A stretch of DNA of 64,000 nucleotides from an uncultured Clostridia bacterium (GTDB taxonomy: Bacteria; Bacillota; Clostridia; Oscillospirales; Ruminococcaceae). Below the pieces are notes generated by a model. It had not been told where the DNA came from. It worked only from the letters and a program-made list of their open reading frames with translations, and did no database searches. This document shows, one piece after another, positions 39,045-49,277 of this stretch. The first letter of the stretch is position 1. Each line of letters opens with the position of its first letter. The stretch is from positions 60,217-124,216 of the forward strand of contig CANQUJ010000004.1 of NCBI GenBank assembly GCA_947627005.1, written 5' to 3'. Position numbers and translations under genes: made by a program.

Positions 39045-39619
39045 AAGAGGAATTCGCTGCGCTCATGCTATTTGAATCGCTCCTCCCGGAGTAGGGAGAC
39101 CGCCGAAGGCGGGCTCGCAGCGACGCTGACAAAAGAAATCTTTATCACAAAGTTTTGGGCGTCGCTTGCGCCCACCCCTGCCCCCTCCCGCGGGGAGGGG
39201 GAATAAAAGGAAATAAAGAGATTCAAGAAAGCAAAGCGCTTGCGGCAACAGTTAAAAGGTATCGCGCTCCGCACGATGACATTCTAAAGCCACCCCACCC
39301 CTCTCGCTTCGCTCGCGCCCCCGCCCCTCGAGGGGCGGGGGCTTTGCTATTTTATACTTTCGTTCAAAGCTTTATGGGGGTGGGTGACTAAAAATAGTAT
39401 ACCCCCGAACGAGCGGTTAGCGAGTTCGTGGGTATACCTTTTTGCAATGGGCTGACGCCGGCGTGCCTGATTTTCCATTTTTCTCTGTACCGTCCAAACG
39501 CTTTAAAGCATCGCTCTCGCCCTGCTTTCTTTCAGCACTCTTTTCCTTTGCCCCCTCCCTGCGGGAGGGGGCAGGGGGTGGGCGTCTTAAAATAGTATGA
39601 GCGAAGCGAATACCTTTTA
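39045..39619. repeat. Second island of AAAAGG...CTATTTT hairpins and shared GC-rich modules
   Basis: Contains near-identical copies of modules seen at 18688-18724 and 18841-18928. Confidence 0.8.
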
Positions 39620-40046
39620 GCAGCGGGCAGCGGCGGGCGGGGACTCGTCATATTTCTAAGTGTGCACAGTGGGTATGCAATAAAAATCGCCCTCGTCTCC
39701 GCCGAGCACCATTTAACCGTGGCGCAGTCAGACGAAAGCCCCCTCCCCCCCGGCCGGGTGCCTCCCTCCCTTAAAGCCCCTTACCCATTCTCACGCTTAC
39801 AATCAAAGTAAAACAGTCCAATCAATCCGGCACATTCTTTCGGAAATGTGCAGGTGTCAACCCTATATAGCCAAAAATCCATAATCCGAGCCTCCGCTTT
39901 GTGCCGTCCGCTGATCGTTTATCTCTACCGCAAATTCGCTGCCCCTGTACGCGCTTCAAAACGCTCTTGCACCTTGGCGCCCTTTGTGGTATAATACATC
40001 ATACATCAACGTATTATGTAACTACAACGCCCTTAGGAGATTAGCC

Positions 40047-40604
40047 ATGTCAAACTTCACGAAGAAAGCAATTCAAGAGTCCTTTCTGAAACTGCTGACG
40101 GAACGGCCGCTGTCCAAAATCACGGTGAAAGATATTGTGGCGGACTGCGGTGTCAATCGCAACACCTTTTACTACTATTTTGAGGATATGCCGAAGCTTA
40201 TTGAAAGTATTGTCGAGGAGGACGCCGCCGAGATCATTCAGTCCTATCCCACAATTGAAAAATTCGAGGACTGTCTGGAGGCTGCAATTACGCTTGCGCT
40301 TGCGAAAAAGCGCGCGGTGCTGCATATTTATCACTCGGCAAATCGGGAAATCTATGAGATGTACTTATGGAAAGTCTGCGATCACACGGTCAACGCCTAT
40401 GTTACATCTGTCCTGCAAGGAAAAAGCGTTCGGGAAAGCGACCTTTTCATCGTAAAAGAGTATCTGTCAGGTCTTGCTTTCGGGCTCTTCTCAAGATGGC
40501 TGAAAAACGATATGAACGATGATATTCGGAGTATGCTTTCACGTTTGACGGAGATCAAAAAAGGAATGATCGAGGAGATGATACTGCGCTGCGTGGAAGA
40601 ATAA
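40047..40604 (+). CDS. TetR/AcrR family regulator
   Basis: MSNFTKKAIQESFLKLLTERPLSKITVKDIVADCGVNRNTFYYYFEDM. Confidence 0.92.
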   Translation: MSNFTKKAIQESFLKLLTERPLSKITVKDIVADCGVNRNTFYYYFEDMPKLIESIVEEDAAEIIQSYPTIEKFEDCLEAAITLALAKKRAVLHIYHSANREIYEMYLWKVCDHTVNAYVTSVLQGKSVRESDLFIVKEYLSGLAFGLFSRWLKNDMNDDIRSMLSRLTEIKKGMIEEMILRCVEE

Positions 40605-40746
40605 ACAGACAAATGCAGCCGTTTGCCTGAAAATCGGTCATTTTTATATCCTGTGTCTGATTATCGGACACGGGACTTTTTTTGTCCGTATGCAAATCAA
40701 AACGCGAAGGATATAATATAAACAAACGAGCAAAGGAGGCTTTTGT

Positions 40747-41361
40747 ATGAAGATGCGCTCGGTAACGCCGATGAGAATTGCTAAGATCGGATACATCGTT
40801 ATGTCCGTCCTGTTTTGCTTGGCAGGCGTTTTGTTTATCGCTATGCCCGAAATTTCGGCGAAAATTATCGGAATTTGTATCGGTATCTCGATGATCCTCT
40901 TCGGCACTGTCAGACTGATCGGATATTTTTCAAAGGACCTGTACCGATTGGCGTTTCAGTTTGATCTGGAATTCGGAATACTGATGATGATTCTTGGGGT
41001 GACAGTCCTGTTTAATCCCGAGAACCTGATGGCGTTTATCTGCGTAGCCATCGGCATTTCCATTCTGCTTGACGGACTGTTCAAAATTCGGATAGCTCTC
41101 GATTCAAAACAGTTCGGCATCAAAAGCTGGTGGCTGATTTTAGCTCTTGCGATTGTGACAGGGGTGATCGGAGTATTCCTGATTTTTGATTCGGCGACAG
41201 GCTCCGAGCTGATGACCGTTATACTCGGGCTCACCCTTCTTTCGGAGGGCATTCTGAACCTGTCTACGGTTATCAGCACCGTTTTAATTGTCAAAAATCA
41301 GGCGCCCGACATCATCGAAACGGACATCATTGACATTGACTTTGACGGAAAGGAAAGGTGA
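40747..41361 (+). CDS. DUF308 (HdeD-like) membrane protein
   Basis: 204 aa, multiple TM helices in HdeD/DUF308 pattern. Confidence 0.7.
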   Translation: MKMRSVTPMRIAKIGYIVMSVLFCLAGVLFIAMPEISAKIIGICIGISMILFGTVRLIGYFSKDLYRLAFQFDLEFGILMMILGVTVLFNPENLMAFICVAIGISILLDGLFKIRIALDSKQFGIKSWWLILALAIVTGVIGVFLIFDSATGSELMTVILGLTLLSEGILNLSTVISTVLIVKNQAPDIIETDIIDIDFDGKER

Positions 41362-41365
41362 AAGC

Positions 41366-43462
41366 ATGAAATTTTCAAAAGCGGTCGTAAAATTCAGAAT
41401 ACCGATTCTGATCTTGGCACTTTTACTCATGATCCCCTCGGTTTTGGGGATTATGGGAACGCGAATCAACTATGATATGCTTACATATCTGCCCGAGGAT
41501 ATGGAAACCGTCATCGGGCAAAACGAACTCTTAGAGGACTTCGACAAGGGCGCTTTTGCGTTTTTAATTGTGGAAGATATGCCGGAAAAGGACGTCGCGG
41601 CTCTGAAAGAGCAGATCTCTGAGGTCGATCATGTGGATACCGTCCTGTGGTACGACTCTTTTGCAGATATTTCCGTCCCGATGGAGCTGCTGCCCGACAA
41701 AATCTATAAAGAATTCAATACGGAAAATGCCACCATGATGGCGCTGTTCTTTGACGGCTCCACATCCTCCGACGTCACCATGGACGCGGTGCGTCAGATT
41801 CGCAAAATCGCGGGAAAACAGTGTTTCCTGTCGGGGCTTACCGCCATGGTGGTGGATTTAAAAGACCTTTGTGAGCGGGAAGAACCTATCTATGTGGGAA
41901 TTGCAGTTGCGCTCGCGCTTTTAGTCATGCTGCTTCTTTTGGACAACTGGCTTACGCCGTTTGTATTTCTTATGAGCATCGGCATGATGATCCTGATAAA
42001 TCTCGGCAGCAATTATTTCCTTGGAGAGATTTCATATATCACAAAGGCGCTCTCCGCCGTTTTACAGCTTGCCGTGACCATGGATTATTCCATCTTTTTA
42101 TGGCACAGCTACAATGAACAGCTTACCAAACAAACCGACCATAGGGAAGCTATGGCAAGCGCGATTCAAAAAACGCTGACTTCCATCGTCGGAAGCTCGA
42201 TAACTACCGTCGCGGGATTTATCGCCCTTTGCTTTATGTCCTTCACACTCGGCCGCGACCTCGGAATCGTGATGGCGAAAGGCGTTATTTTGGGAGTACT
42301 TGGCTGCGTGACCGTTCTGCCCGCCATGATACTTATACTGGATAAACCGCTTCAGAAGGCAAAGCACCGCTCGCTCATTCCGAATATGCGCCGTTTTGCA
42401 GGCGGCACGGTAAAGGTTTTCCCGATTTTTCTCTGCCTGTTTGTTATGCTGATTCCGCCGGCGCTTTACGGATATAACAAAACCAACGACGAAACATATT
42501 ACAATCTGGCAAAGTCCCTGCCCGACGATATGGAATATGTGATTGCAAACAGCAAGCTGTCGGAGGATTTTGACATCGCCTCGACGCACATGCTCCTTAT
42601 CGACAAAAATCTTTCGCCCAAATCCGTTCGGGAAATGACGGACGAAATGGAGCAGGTGGACGGCGTAAAATATGTGCTGGGACTTGAATCGGTTATCGGC
42701 CCGCGCGTGCCGGAGGAGATCCTGCCCGAATCGGTTACGGGTCTTTTGGAGAGCGACAAATGGGAGCTTTGGCTTCTTAACTCCGAATATCCCGTGGCAA
42801 GCGATGAAGTCGGCGCGCAAATTGAATCTTTAAATGCCATTCTGAAAAAATACGACCCGACAGGAATGCTCATCGGAGAAGCGCCCTGCATGAAGGATAT
42901 GATCGACGTCACCTCCCACGATTTTGAGGTCGTCAACGCTATTTCAATCGTCGCGATTTTCCTCATCATCGCCTTGGTGGAACGCAGCGTTTCTCTGCCG
43001 TTTATTCTGATTTCCGTCATTGAACTTGCGATTTTCATTAACCTCGGACTGCCGCATTACCTAGGGCAAAGCCTGCCGTTTATCGCACCGATCTGCATCA
43101 GCACTATCCAGCTTGGCGCGACCGTTGACTACGCCATTTTGATGACTACGAGGTACAAGTCGGAACGCTCACGCGGGGCGGATAAGAAAGAAGCGGTAAC
43201 GACCGCGCTCGCATCGTCGATCCCCTCCATAATCGTTTCGGGCATGGGGCTGTTCGCCGCCACATTCGGCGTTGCGCTCTACTCAAAAATCGACATGATA
43301 AGCTCGATTTGTATGCTTCTTGCCCGCGGCGCGCTGATCAGTATGCTCTGCGTGATTTTGATCCTTCCCGCGCTTCTTATGCTGCTTGACAGGGTCATTT
43401 GCGCGACCACGCTCGGAATGAAAAAGAAAAACAATACCGAACAGGAGGTAGTTTTGAAATGA
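41366..43462 (+). CDS. MMPL/RND family transporter
   Basis: About 699 aa with two RND-like repeats; QLAVTMDYSIFLWH and QLGATVDYAILMTTRYK motifs. Confidence 0.9.
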   Translation: MKFSKAVVKFRIPILILALLLMIPSVLGIMGTRINYDMLTYLPEDMETVIGQNELLEDFDKGAFAFLIVEDMPEKDVAALKEQISEVDHVDTVLWYDSFADISVPMELLPDKIYKEFNTENATMMALFFDGSTSSDVTMDAVRQIRKIAGKQCFLSGLTAMVVDLKDLCEREEPIYVGIAVALALLVMLLLLDNWLTPFVFLMSIGMMILINLGSNYFLGEISYITKALSAVLQLAVTMDYSIFLWHSYNEQLTKQTDHREAMASAIQKTLTSIVGSSITTVAGFIALCFMSFTLGRDLGIVMAKGVILGVLGCVTVLPAMILILDKPLQKAKHRSLIPNMRRFAGGTVKVFPIFLCLFVMLIPPALYGYNKTNDETYYNLAKSLPDDMEYVIANSKLSEDFDIASTHMLLIDKNLSPKSVREMTDEMEQVDGVKYVLGLESVIGPRVPEEILPESVTGLLESDKWELWLLNSEYPVASDEVGAQIESLNAILKKYDPTGMLIGEAPCMKDMIDVTSHDFEVVNAISIVAIFLIIALVERSVSLPFILISVIELAIFINLGLPHYLGQSLPFIAPICISTIQLGATVDYAILMTTRYKSERSRGADKKEAVTTALASSIPSIIVSGMGLFAATFGVALYSKIDMISSICMLLARGALISMLCVILILPALLMLLDRVICATTLGMKKKNNTEQEVVLK

Positions 43463-45174
43463 AAAAAATCTCAATGAAAATCATCGCGCTCTGCCTTTGT
43501 GCGATTTTGGCGGCGAGCGGCATAACGGCGACTGCTTTCGCCGTGAATTCCGACGGAGATGAAGCCGAAAATCAAGAAGAAACCGCAGCCGAAACTGTCG
43601 TCGCCGAAGATGAAGCGAGCGCCGACATATCCAAAGACGAAACCGTTTATGTTCTTGCTGGCGCCGACGGCTCGGCTAAAAAAATCATTGTCAGCGATTG
43701 GCTCAGAAACTCCCTCGGCAGCGATACGCTGAGCGATAAATCGGAGCTTACGGATATAGAAAATGTCAAGGGCGATGAGTCGTATTCCGTAAGCGGCGAT
43801 GGTGAGATGATTTGGAACGCCGATGGCGGCGATATTTACTATCAAGGCAGCACCGAAAAAGCTCTTCCCGTTGACCTGAGCGTTACATATACGCTCGACG
43901 GAAAGCCAATCTCGGCAAACGATCTGGCCGGAAAGAGCGGCAGGGTGACGATTCGCTTTGACTATCAAAACAAGCAGTACGAAACCGTGGAGATCGACGG
44001 CAAGCAGGAAAAAATCTATGTTCCGTTTGCGACGCTGAACTGCGTTATCTTAGACGACGACGTGTTCACAAATGTAACTGTTACTAACGGCAAACTTATA
44101 AACGACGGCGGCCGCACCGTTGTTATCGGAACGGCTTTCCCGGGACTTCGTGAAAATCTTGCAATATCCGAAGATAAGCTGAAAATTCCCGATTATGTCG
44201 AAATATCCGCAGACGCAAAAGACTTTAAGCTCGGCAATACCGTGACCGTTGCCACAAACGAGCTTTTCAACAGTCTTGATACGGACAAATTCGGTTCAAT
44301 AACCAAGTTGAGCGATTCAATGAAACAGCTGCCGAGCGCTATGGCTCAACTTTTGGACGGCTCTTCGCAGCTTTATGACGGGCTCAACGAATTGCTTGAA
44401 AAATCAGGCGATCTGGCGGCGGGTATAGATCAGCTTGCTGCCGGATCGGAGAATCTTAAAAGCGGCGCCGAGAGCCTTGATTCCGGCGCCGAAGAGCTTC
44501 AGGCAGGCACTGCGCAGCTGAGCGAGGGACTGAATACCTTGACCGCAAGTAACGACGTATTAAACGGCGGCGCGAAACAGGTATTTGACACGCTTTTAGA
44601 GTCGGCGAACACCCAACTTGCCGCCGCAGGACTTGAAGTCCCGACCTTGACGGCTGAAAACTATGGGCAGATTCTTGACGGCGTCATCGCAAAATCAGGC
44701 GGGAGTACCTCGGAAGCAGCAAAGCCGATTGTCGCGCTTAAATCCTCTCTTGACAGCTACAACACTTTTTATCTCGGCCTGCAAAGCTATACGGCAGGCG
44801 TTGCCGACGCGGCGGCAGGTGCAACTGCTTTAAAAGCGGGAACGGATAACCTGAAATCCGGCGCTTCCCGGCTTTCCGCCGGGGCTTCGGAGCTTAGCAG
44901 CGGTATCCTCGACCTTAAAAATGCAACGCCGGCTCTGGCGGACGGCATCAGCCAACTTCGCGACGGCTCGATGCAGCTTTCCGACGGATTGAATGAATTC
45001 AATGAGCAGGGAATCCAAAAGCTGGCGGACGCTATGGGCGGCAACCTCGATGGGCTTATGAGCAGATTCCGCGCGACCAAAGACGTTTCGCTGCGCTATA
45101 AGAATTTTGCAGGCGCGGGCGAAGATGCGGACGGTCAGGTGAAATTTATTTATAGGACGGAGGCTGTTGAGTAA
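43459..45174 (+). CDS. Exported coiled-coil protein, YhgE/Pip-like
   Basis: Signal peptide; repeated LxxGxxxLxxG segments (LAAGSENLKSGAESLDSGAEELQAGTAQLSEGL). Overlaps the MMPL stop by 4 nt. Confidence 0.75.
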   Translation: MKKISMKIIALCLCAILAASGITATAFAVNSDGDEAENQEETAAETVVAEDEASADISKDETVYVLAGADGSAKKIIVSDWLRNSLGSDTLSDKSELTDIENVKGDESYSVSGDGEMIWNADGGDIYYQGSTEKALPVDLSVTYTLDGKPISANDLAGKSGRVTIRFDYQNKQYETVEIDGKQEKIYVPFATLNCVILDDDVFTNVTVTNGKLINDGGRTVVIGTAFPGLRENLAISEDKLKIPDYVEISADAKDFKLGNTVTVATNELFNSLDTDKFGSITKLSDSMKQLPSAMAQLLDGSSQLYDGLNELLEKSGDLAAGIDQLAAGSENLKSGAESLDSGAEELQAGTAQLSEGLNTLTASNDVLNGGAKQVFDTLLESANTQLAAAGLEVPTLTAENYGQILDGVIAKSGGSTSEAAKPIVALKSSLDSYNTFYLGLQSYTAGVADAAAGATALKAGTDNLKSGASRLSAGASELSSGILDLKNATPALADGISQLRDGSMQLSDGLNEFNEQGIQKLADAMGGNLDGLMSRFRATKDVSLRYKNFAGAGEDADGQVKFIYRTEAVE

Positions 45175-45587
45175 ATCGGCAGTTGAGAATTGATCGGCAA
45201 CAAAATTAGGCGGTTTGAAGCAGCAAGTCTAAAAAAGATTTGCTGCTTTTTGATTGCGATGCGACCATGTTAAGAGGGAAAAACGCGAGATCCCGAAAAT
45301 TTTGAATCTTTCGGCGGTATTGGGAGTAAGGGGAAATGAGGCCGGGGGAAAAGCAGATTTTATAGAGCAAGATTCTACCGCGGGAGCAAATTTGGCTGCG
45401 CGGAATCTTGTTGGAGTTTACTTTCAAAAAAGAAACTAAAATCTGCGCCCATGTTAATTGCAGAAATAAGCCTTTCGGAAAACGCTGAAAGGCACAATCG
45501 GTTATAACCCTCGGTTCTAACTGCTGAACCAATCAAGACTTCCTTTGCCGGTCTGCGGCGTGATATAATCGTATTAAAGGAGGCACT

Positions 45588-45749
45588 ATGAAAAAATTTG
45601 CGATTTTAGCCGCTTTTGCGGTTGTTTTGAGTTCGTGCGGGGCAGAACCTGCCATGGAAATCTCGCGGGTCGAGCCTGCCGAGGCGGAAATTGTCGCGGG
45701 GGATTCTCCTGCCGAAACCGAAAATATTGTCGAGGAGGACCCGAAATGA
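45588..45749 (+). CDS. 53-aa lipoprotein signal peptide plus linker, probably the detached N-terminus of the downstream esterase
   Basis: MKKFAILAAFAVVLSSCGAEPAMEISRVEPAEAEIVAGDSPAETENIVEEDPK, lipobox LSSC; stop overlaps next ATG (ATGA). Confidence 0.7.
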   Translation: MKKFAILAAFAVVLSSCGAEPAMEISRVEPAEAEIVAGDSPAETENIVEEDPK

Positions 45750-47500
45750 ACATTCCGCAGACCGGTTGGACGGAGGCCGTTCCCGCCGAATACACCTCGC
45801 CCGCCGACGAGCAAGGAAGCGTCGAGCGGCTCGACTACGCCTCGAAAGACTATGTTCGCGACGAGTCGGACATCACAAAAACCGCATACGTCTATACCCC
45901 ATATGGGTATGACGAATCGGGCGATGAACAGTACAATATTTTGTACTTAATGCACGGCTGGGGCGGGCGCGCGGGCGAATATTTCGACTTCACCGCGACG
46001 AAAAATATGTTTGACAACTTAATCGAAAAGGGCGATATTCCCCCGATAATCATCGTTTCCGCGACGTTTTACAACGAGAACAGCCGCACCGATTTTTCAA
46101 GCTCGATCGCCGAATTTCGGAAGTTTCACCGCGATTTTGAGGAGAATCTGATGCCCGCGGTCGAGGGGAAATACCGCACCTACGCCGCCTCGACGTCTTC
46201 GGAGGACTTGAAAGCCTCCCGCGACCACCGCGCCTTCGGCGGCTTCTCGCTCGGTTCAGTGACCACATGGTTACAGTTCTGCTACGACTACGATTATATC
46301 CGCTGGTTCCTGCCGATGAGCGGCTCCTGCTGGTACTACGGCACCTACGGCGATTTCCGCTTCGAGGAAAACGTGGACTTCATCGAGCAGCTCGTGCGGG
46401 ACGAAAACCTCGACGAGCGCGGGTATTTTATCTATCATGCCGTCGGCACCGAGGACGCGGTCAAGAGTCAGTCGATCAATATGGCCGAGGAAATGCTTTC
46501 GCGCAAGATTTTCACGCCCGAACACTATGTTTTCTATCAGAAAGACGGCGGCTACCACGACTTCAACGCCGTGCAGGAGTACCTTTATAACGCGCTGCCG
46601 CTGTTTTTTAGGAGTGATGATTCCGCGCAAGAAAACACCTCGTCATACACCGCCGACACCCCCATTTCAGACGTCATAAACGACCCCGCTTTCGGAGATT
46701 GGGGCAGGCTTATTTTCCCCGTCGACGAGGGGTATATGAGCGGCGAGACCTTGGGCGATCTGCGCCTGACTTGGTATTCAAACATCGACCCGAACAAGAC
46801 CGTCGAAATCTGCAACTACCTCAAAAACCACGCAGATACGGCGTTTTACGACATCTACACCGACGAGGAAAAGGCCGCCGACCCCGATAAAGCCGACACC
46901 GGGCTGTTCTTTTTCAAGGGCGATGAGGGCGCGAAATTCGCCGTGTGCAACGCGGGAGGCGGGTTCGCCTATGTCGGCGCGATGCATGACAGCTTCCCGC
47001 ACGCGCTGGAGCTCTCGAAGATGGGCTACAACGCCTTCGCGCTGATTTACCGCCCGGGCTGGGACACCGCGAACGAGGACCTTGCGCGGGCGATAAGCTT
47101 TATTTTTGAGAACGCCGACGAGCTTGGGGTCGACACCTCCGGCTACTCGCTCTGGGGCGGTTCTGCGGGCGCGAGAATGGCTGCCGACGTCGGCTCATAC
47201 GGCACTGCCTACTTCGGCGGCGACGACCTGCCGAAGCCCGCTGCGGTGATTATGCAGTACACCGGTCACAGCGACTTTTCCGCCTCCGACCCGCCGACCT
47301 ACGCCTGCGTCGGGACGCGGGACGGCATCGCAAACTGGCGGACGATGAAATCGCGGCTCGATAATATGTCCGCGCTCGGTATCCCGACCGAATTTCACGC
47401 CTACGAGGGGCTTTCCCACGGCTTCGGACTCGGCACGGGAACGGTCGCCGAGGGGTGGATAAACGACGCGGTGGAGTTCTGGGAAGAGCAAATGAAGTAA
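45746..47500 (+). CDS. Tandem alpha/beta-hydrolase: esterase D-like plus second hydrolase domain
   Basis: YNILYLMHGWGG...HRAFGGFSLGSVTTW in the first half; SLWGGSAGARMA and EFHAYEGLSHGFG in the second. Start set at MNIPQTGW. Confidence 0.8.
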   Translation: MNIPQTGWTEAVPAEYTSPADEQGSVERLDYASKDYVRDESDITKTAYVYTPYGYDESGDEQYNILYLMHGWGGRAGEYFDFTATKNMFDNLIEKGDIPPIIIVSATFYNENSRTDFSSSIAEFRKFHRDFEENLMPAVEGKYRTYAASTSSEDLKASRDHRAFGGFSLGSVTTWLQFCYDYDYIRWFLPMSGSCWYYGTYGDFRFEENVDFIEQLVRDENLDERGYFIYHAVGTEDAVKSQSINMAEEMLSRKIFTPEHYVFYQKDGGYHDFNAVQEYLYNALPLFFRSDDSAQENTSSYTADTPISDVINDPAFGDWGRLIFPVDEGYMSGETLGDLRLTWYSNIDPNKTVEICNYLKNHADTAFYDIYTDEEKAADPDKADTGLFFFKGDEGAKFAVCNAGGGFAYVGAMHDSFPHALELSKMGYNAFALIYRPGWDTANEDLARAISFIFENADELGVDTSGYSLWGGSAGARMAADVGSYGTAYFGGDDLPKPAAVIMQYTGHSDFSASDPPTYACVGTRDGIANWRTMKSRLDNMSALGIPTEFHAYEGLSHGFGLGTGTVAEGWINDAVEFWEEQMK

Positions 47501-47527
47501 ACATTTTCAAATACACGGAGGTATCTT

Positions 47528-48787
47528 ATGAAAAAACTTTTGTCTTTAATTCTCTGCGCTTGCCTTTTGCTGACGGCGTGCGCGTCGGGCGCGAACGAGC
47601 CTGTTTCGGGCGATCACGAATCCCACAAGGTCGGCGAGTATACGCTTTCTTCGGGCGACGGTGAGCAAGCCCCGCCCGAGACATCTGCCGAAACCGAGGC
47701 GACCACCGAATCAACCACCGAACCGACCACGGAATCGACCACAGAATCAACCACCGAACCCGCTGCCGAGCCGGCGACTGAACCCACTACCGAGCCCGCG
47801 ACCGAGGCGACAACGGAATCGACGACAGCCGCGACCACTACCGAGGCGACGACCACCCCCGTCCCCGAAACCGAACCCGAGGAGACCGAGCAGGTCGCCG
47901 ACGACATCGAAATCCCCGAGGGCAGCTCGGCAGTCTACATGACCACAGACATCTCGCCGGAGGGTCTGATGAAGGTCTACGAGGCGCTCGGAGTTGAGCT
48001 TTCGGGCGACAACATCGCGGTCAAGCTTTCGACAGGCGAGCCGCCCGCCTCGAACTACCTCGACCCCGACCTTATCCGCGATTTGGTCGAGCTTGTCGAC
48101 GGCACGATAGTCGAGTGCAACACGGCATACGGCGGGTCGCGCAGTGAAACGGCGATGCACTATCAGGTCGCCGAGGACCACGGCTTTACCACGCTCGGCA
48201 AGGGCTTTGTCATTATGGACGAGGACGGCTCGATGATACTTCCCGTCGAGGGCGGCAATCAGCTTAAAGAAAACTACGTCGGCGCGCATTTCGGCGACTT
48301 TGACGGCTTTTTGGTGCTGTCGCACTTCAAGGGGCATATGATCGCGGGCTTCGGCGGGGCGATAAAGAACATCTCCATCGGAATCGGCTCGCAGGAGGGC
48401 AAAAACCTCATTCACACCGCAGGGCGCAGCCATACGAGCTGGTTCGGCGGCGAGCAGGACGCTTTCCTCGAATCAATGGCGGACGCGGGAAAATCGGTCG
48501 TTGACGCTCTCGACGGCAACATTCTCTTCATCAACGTGATGAACCGCCTCTCTATCGACTGCGACTGCAACGGCAACCCCGCCGAGCCGGACATTCACGA
48601 CATCGGAATACTTGCCTCGACCGACCCGGTCGCGCTCGACCAAGCCTGCGTCGACTTGATCTACGAGGCCGAGGGCAACGAGAGCTTTGTCCGCAGAATG
48701 GAGGGGCAGCACGCCGTTCACGTCCTCGAAGCGGACGAGGAGATAGGGCTCGGCAATCGCGACTATGTTATCATCAATGTTGATTGA
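47528..48787 (+). CDS. DUF362 lipoprotein with Thr/Glu/Pro-rich linker
   Basis: Lipobox LTAC; TTESTTEPTTE linker; HFKGHMIAGFGGAIKNISIGIGSQEGK and DCDCNG...DIGILASTDPVALDQACVDLI of DUF362. Confidence 0.85.
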   Translation: MKKLLSLILCACLLLTACASGANEPVSGDHESHKVGEYTLSSGDGEQAPPETSAETEATTESTTEPTTESTTESTTEPAAEPATEPTTEPATEATTESTTAATTTEATTTPVPETEPEETEQVADDIEIPEGSSAVYMTTDISPEGLMKVYEALGVELSGDNIAVKLSTGEPPASNYLDPDLIRDLVELVDGTIVECNTAYGGSRSETAMHYQVAEDHGFTTLGKGFVIMDEDGSMILPVEGGNQLKENYVGAHFGDFDGFLVLSHFKGHMIAGFGGAIKNISIGIGSQEGKNLIHTAGRSHTSWFGGEQDAFLESMADAGKSVVDALDGNILFINVMNRLSIDCDCNGNPAEPDIHDIGILASTDPVALDQACVDLIYEAEGNESFVRRMEGQHAVHVLEADEEIGLGNRDYVIINVD

Positions 48788-48894
48788 CATTTTCTCTCTC
48801 ATTTCCCACCCGAATAAGGGCTCTTGCGCACTGCGCGGGGCTCTTGTTCTTTTAGAGGTTAGATATTCTTTTCCCGAGTTTTGTGGATTTTAAG

Positions 48895-48943
48895 CATAAT
48901 ACGCATAATTGGTGCAATAATGCTTAAAATGCGTATTATTCAT
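48895..48943. repeat. 49-bp palindromic repeat, copy 1
   Basis: ATAATACGCAT...ATGCGTATTAT stem; 47/49 identical to 49024-49072. Confidence 0.85.
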
Positions 48944-49023
48944 GAAACAGGAGAAAATAATATGATTCTACGATTTAAATTATTAAAGTAAATTTCGGTA
49001 TTTATATCTTCATGAATAATAAA

Positions 49024-49072
49024 CATAATACGCATAATTGGGGCAATAATGTTTAAAATGCGTATTATTCAT
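49024..49072. repeat. 49-bp palindromic repeat, copy 2
   Basis: See copy 1. Confidence 0.85.
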
Positions 49073-49277
49073 AAAAGTACAGCTCCGATTTCTGTTAGTA
49101 CCAAAAGTAATAACTGATGAACTATCCGAGACTTCCGCAAGGGTCTCGGTTTTGTTATAATAGAGGCAAGAAGATAGAGGATAGAAGATAGAAATGCTCG
49201 TCCGAGTTTTGTGGATTTTCCGCATTTTGCACACTTTCTAACTTCTAATCATCTAACATCTATCCTCTAAAAGGGGG

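Noticed and set aside
42098-42820. 240-aa ORF antisense to the MMPL transporter
   Set aside because: Overlaps a clear coding gene; composition is shadow-like.
47699-47875. Tandem repeat possibly resembling a CRISPR array
   Set aside because: In-frame codon repeats encoding a TTE/TEP linker, no regular spacers or cas genes.
47614-48433. Antisense ORFs with SVVDSVVGSV repeats
   Set aside because: Reverse reading of the TTE linker repeats of the DUF362 lipoprotein.
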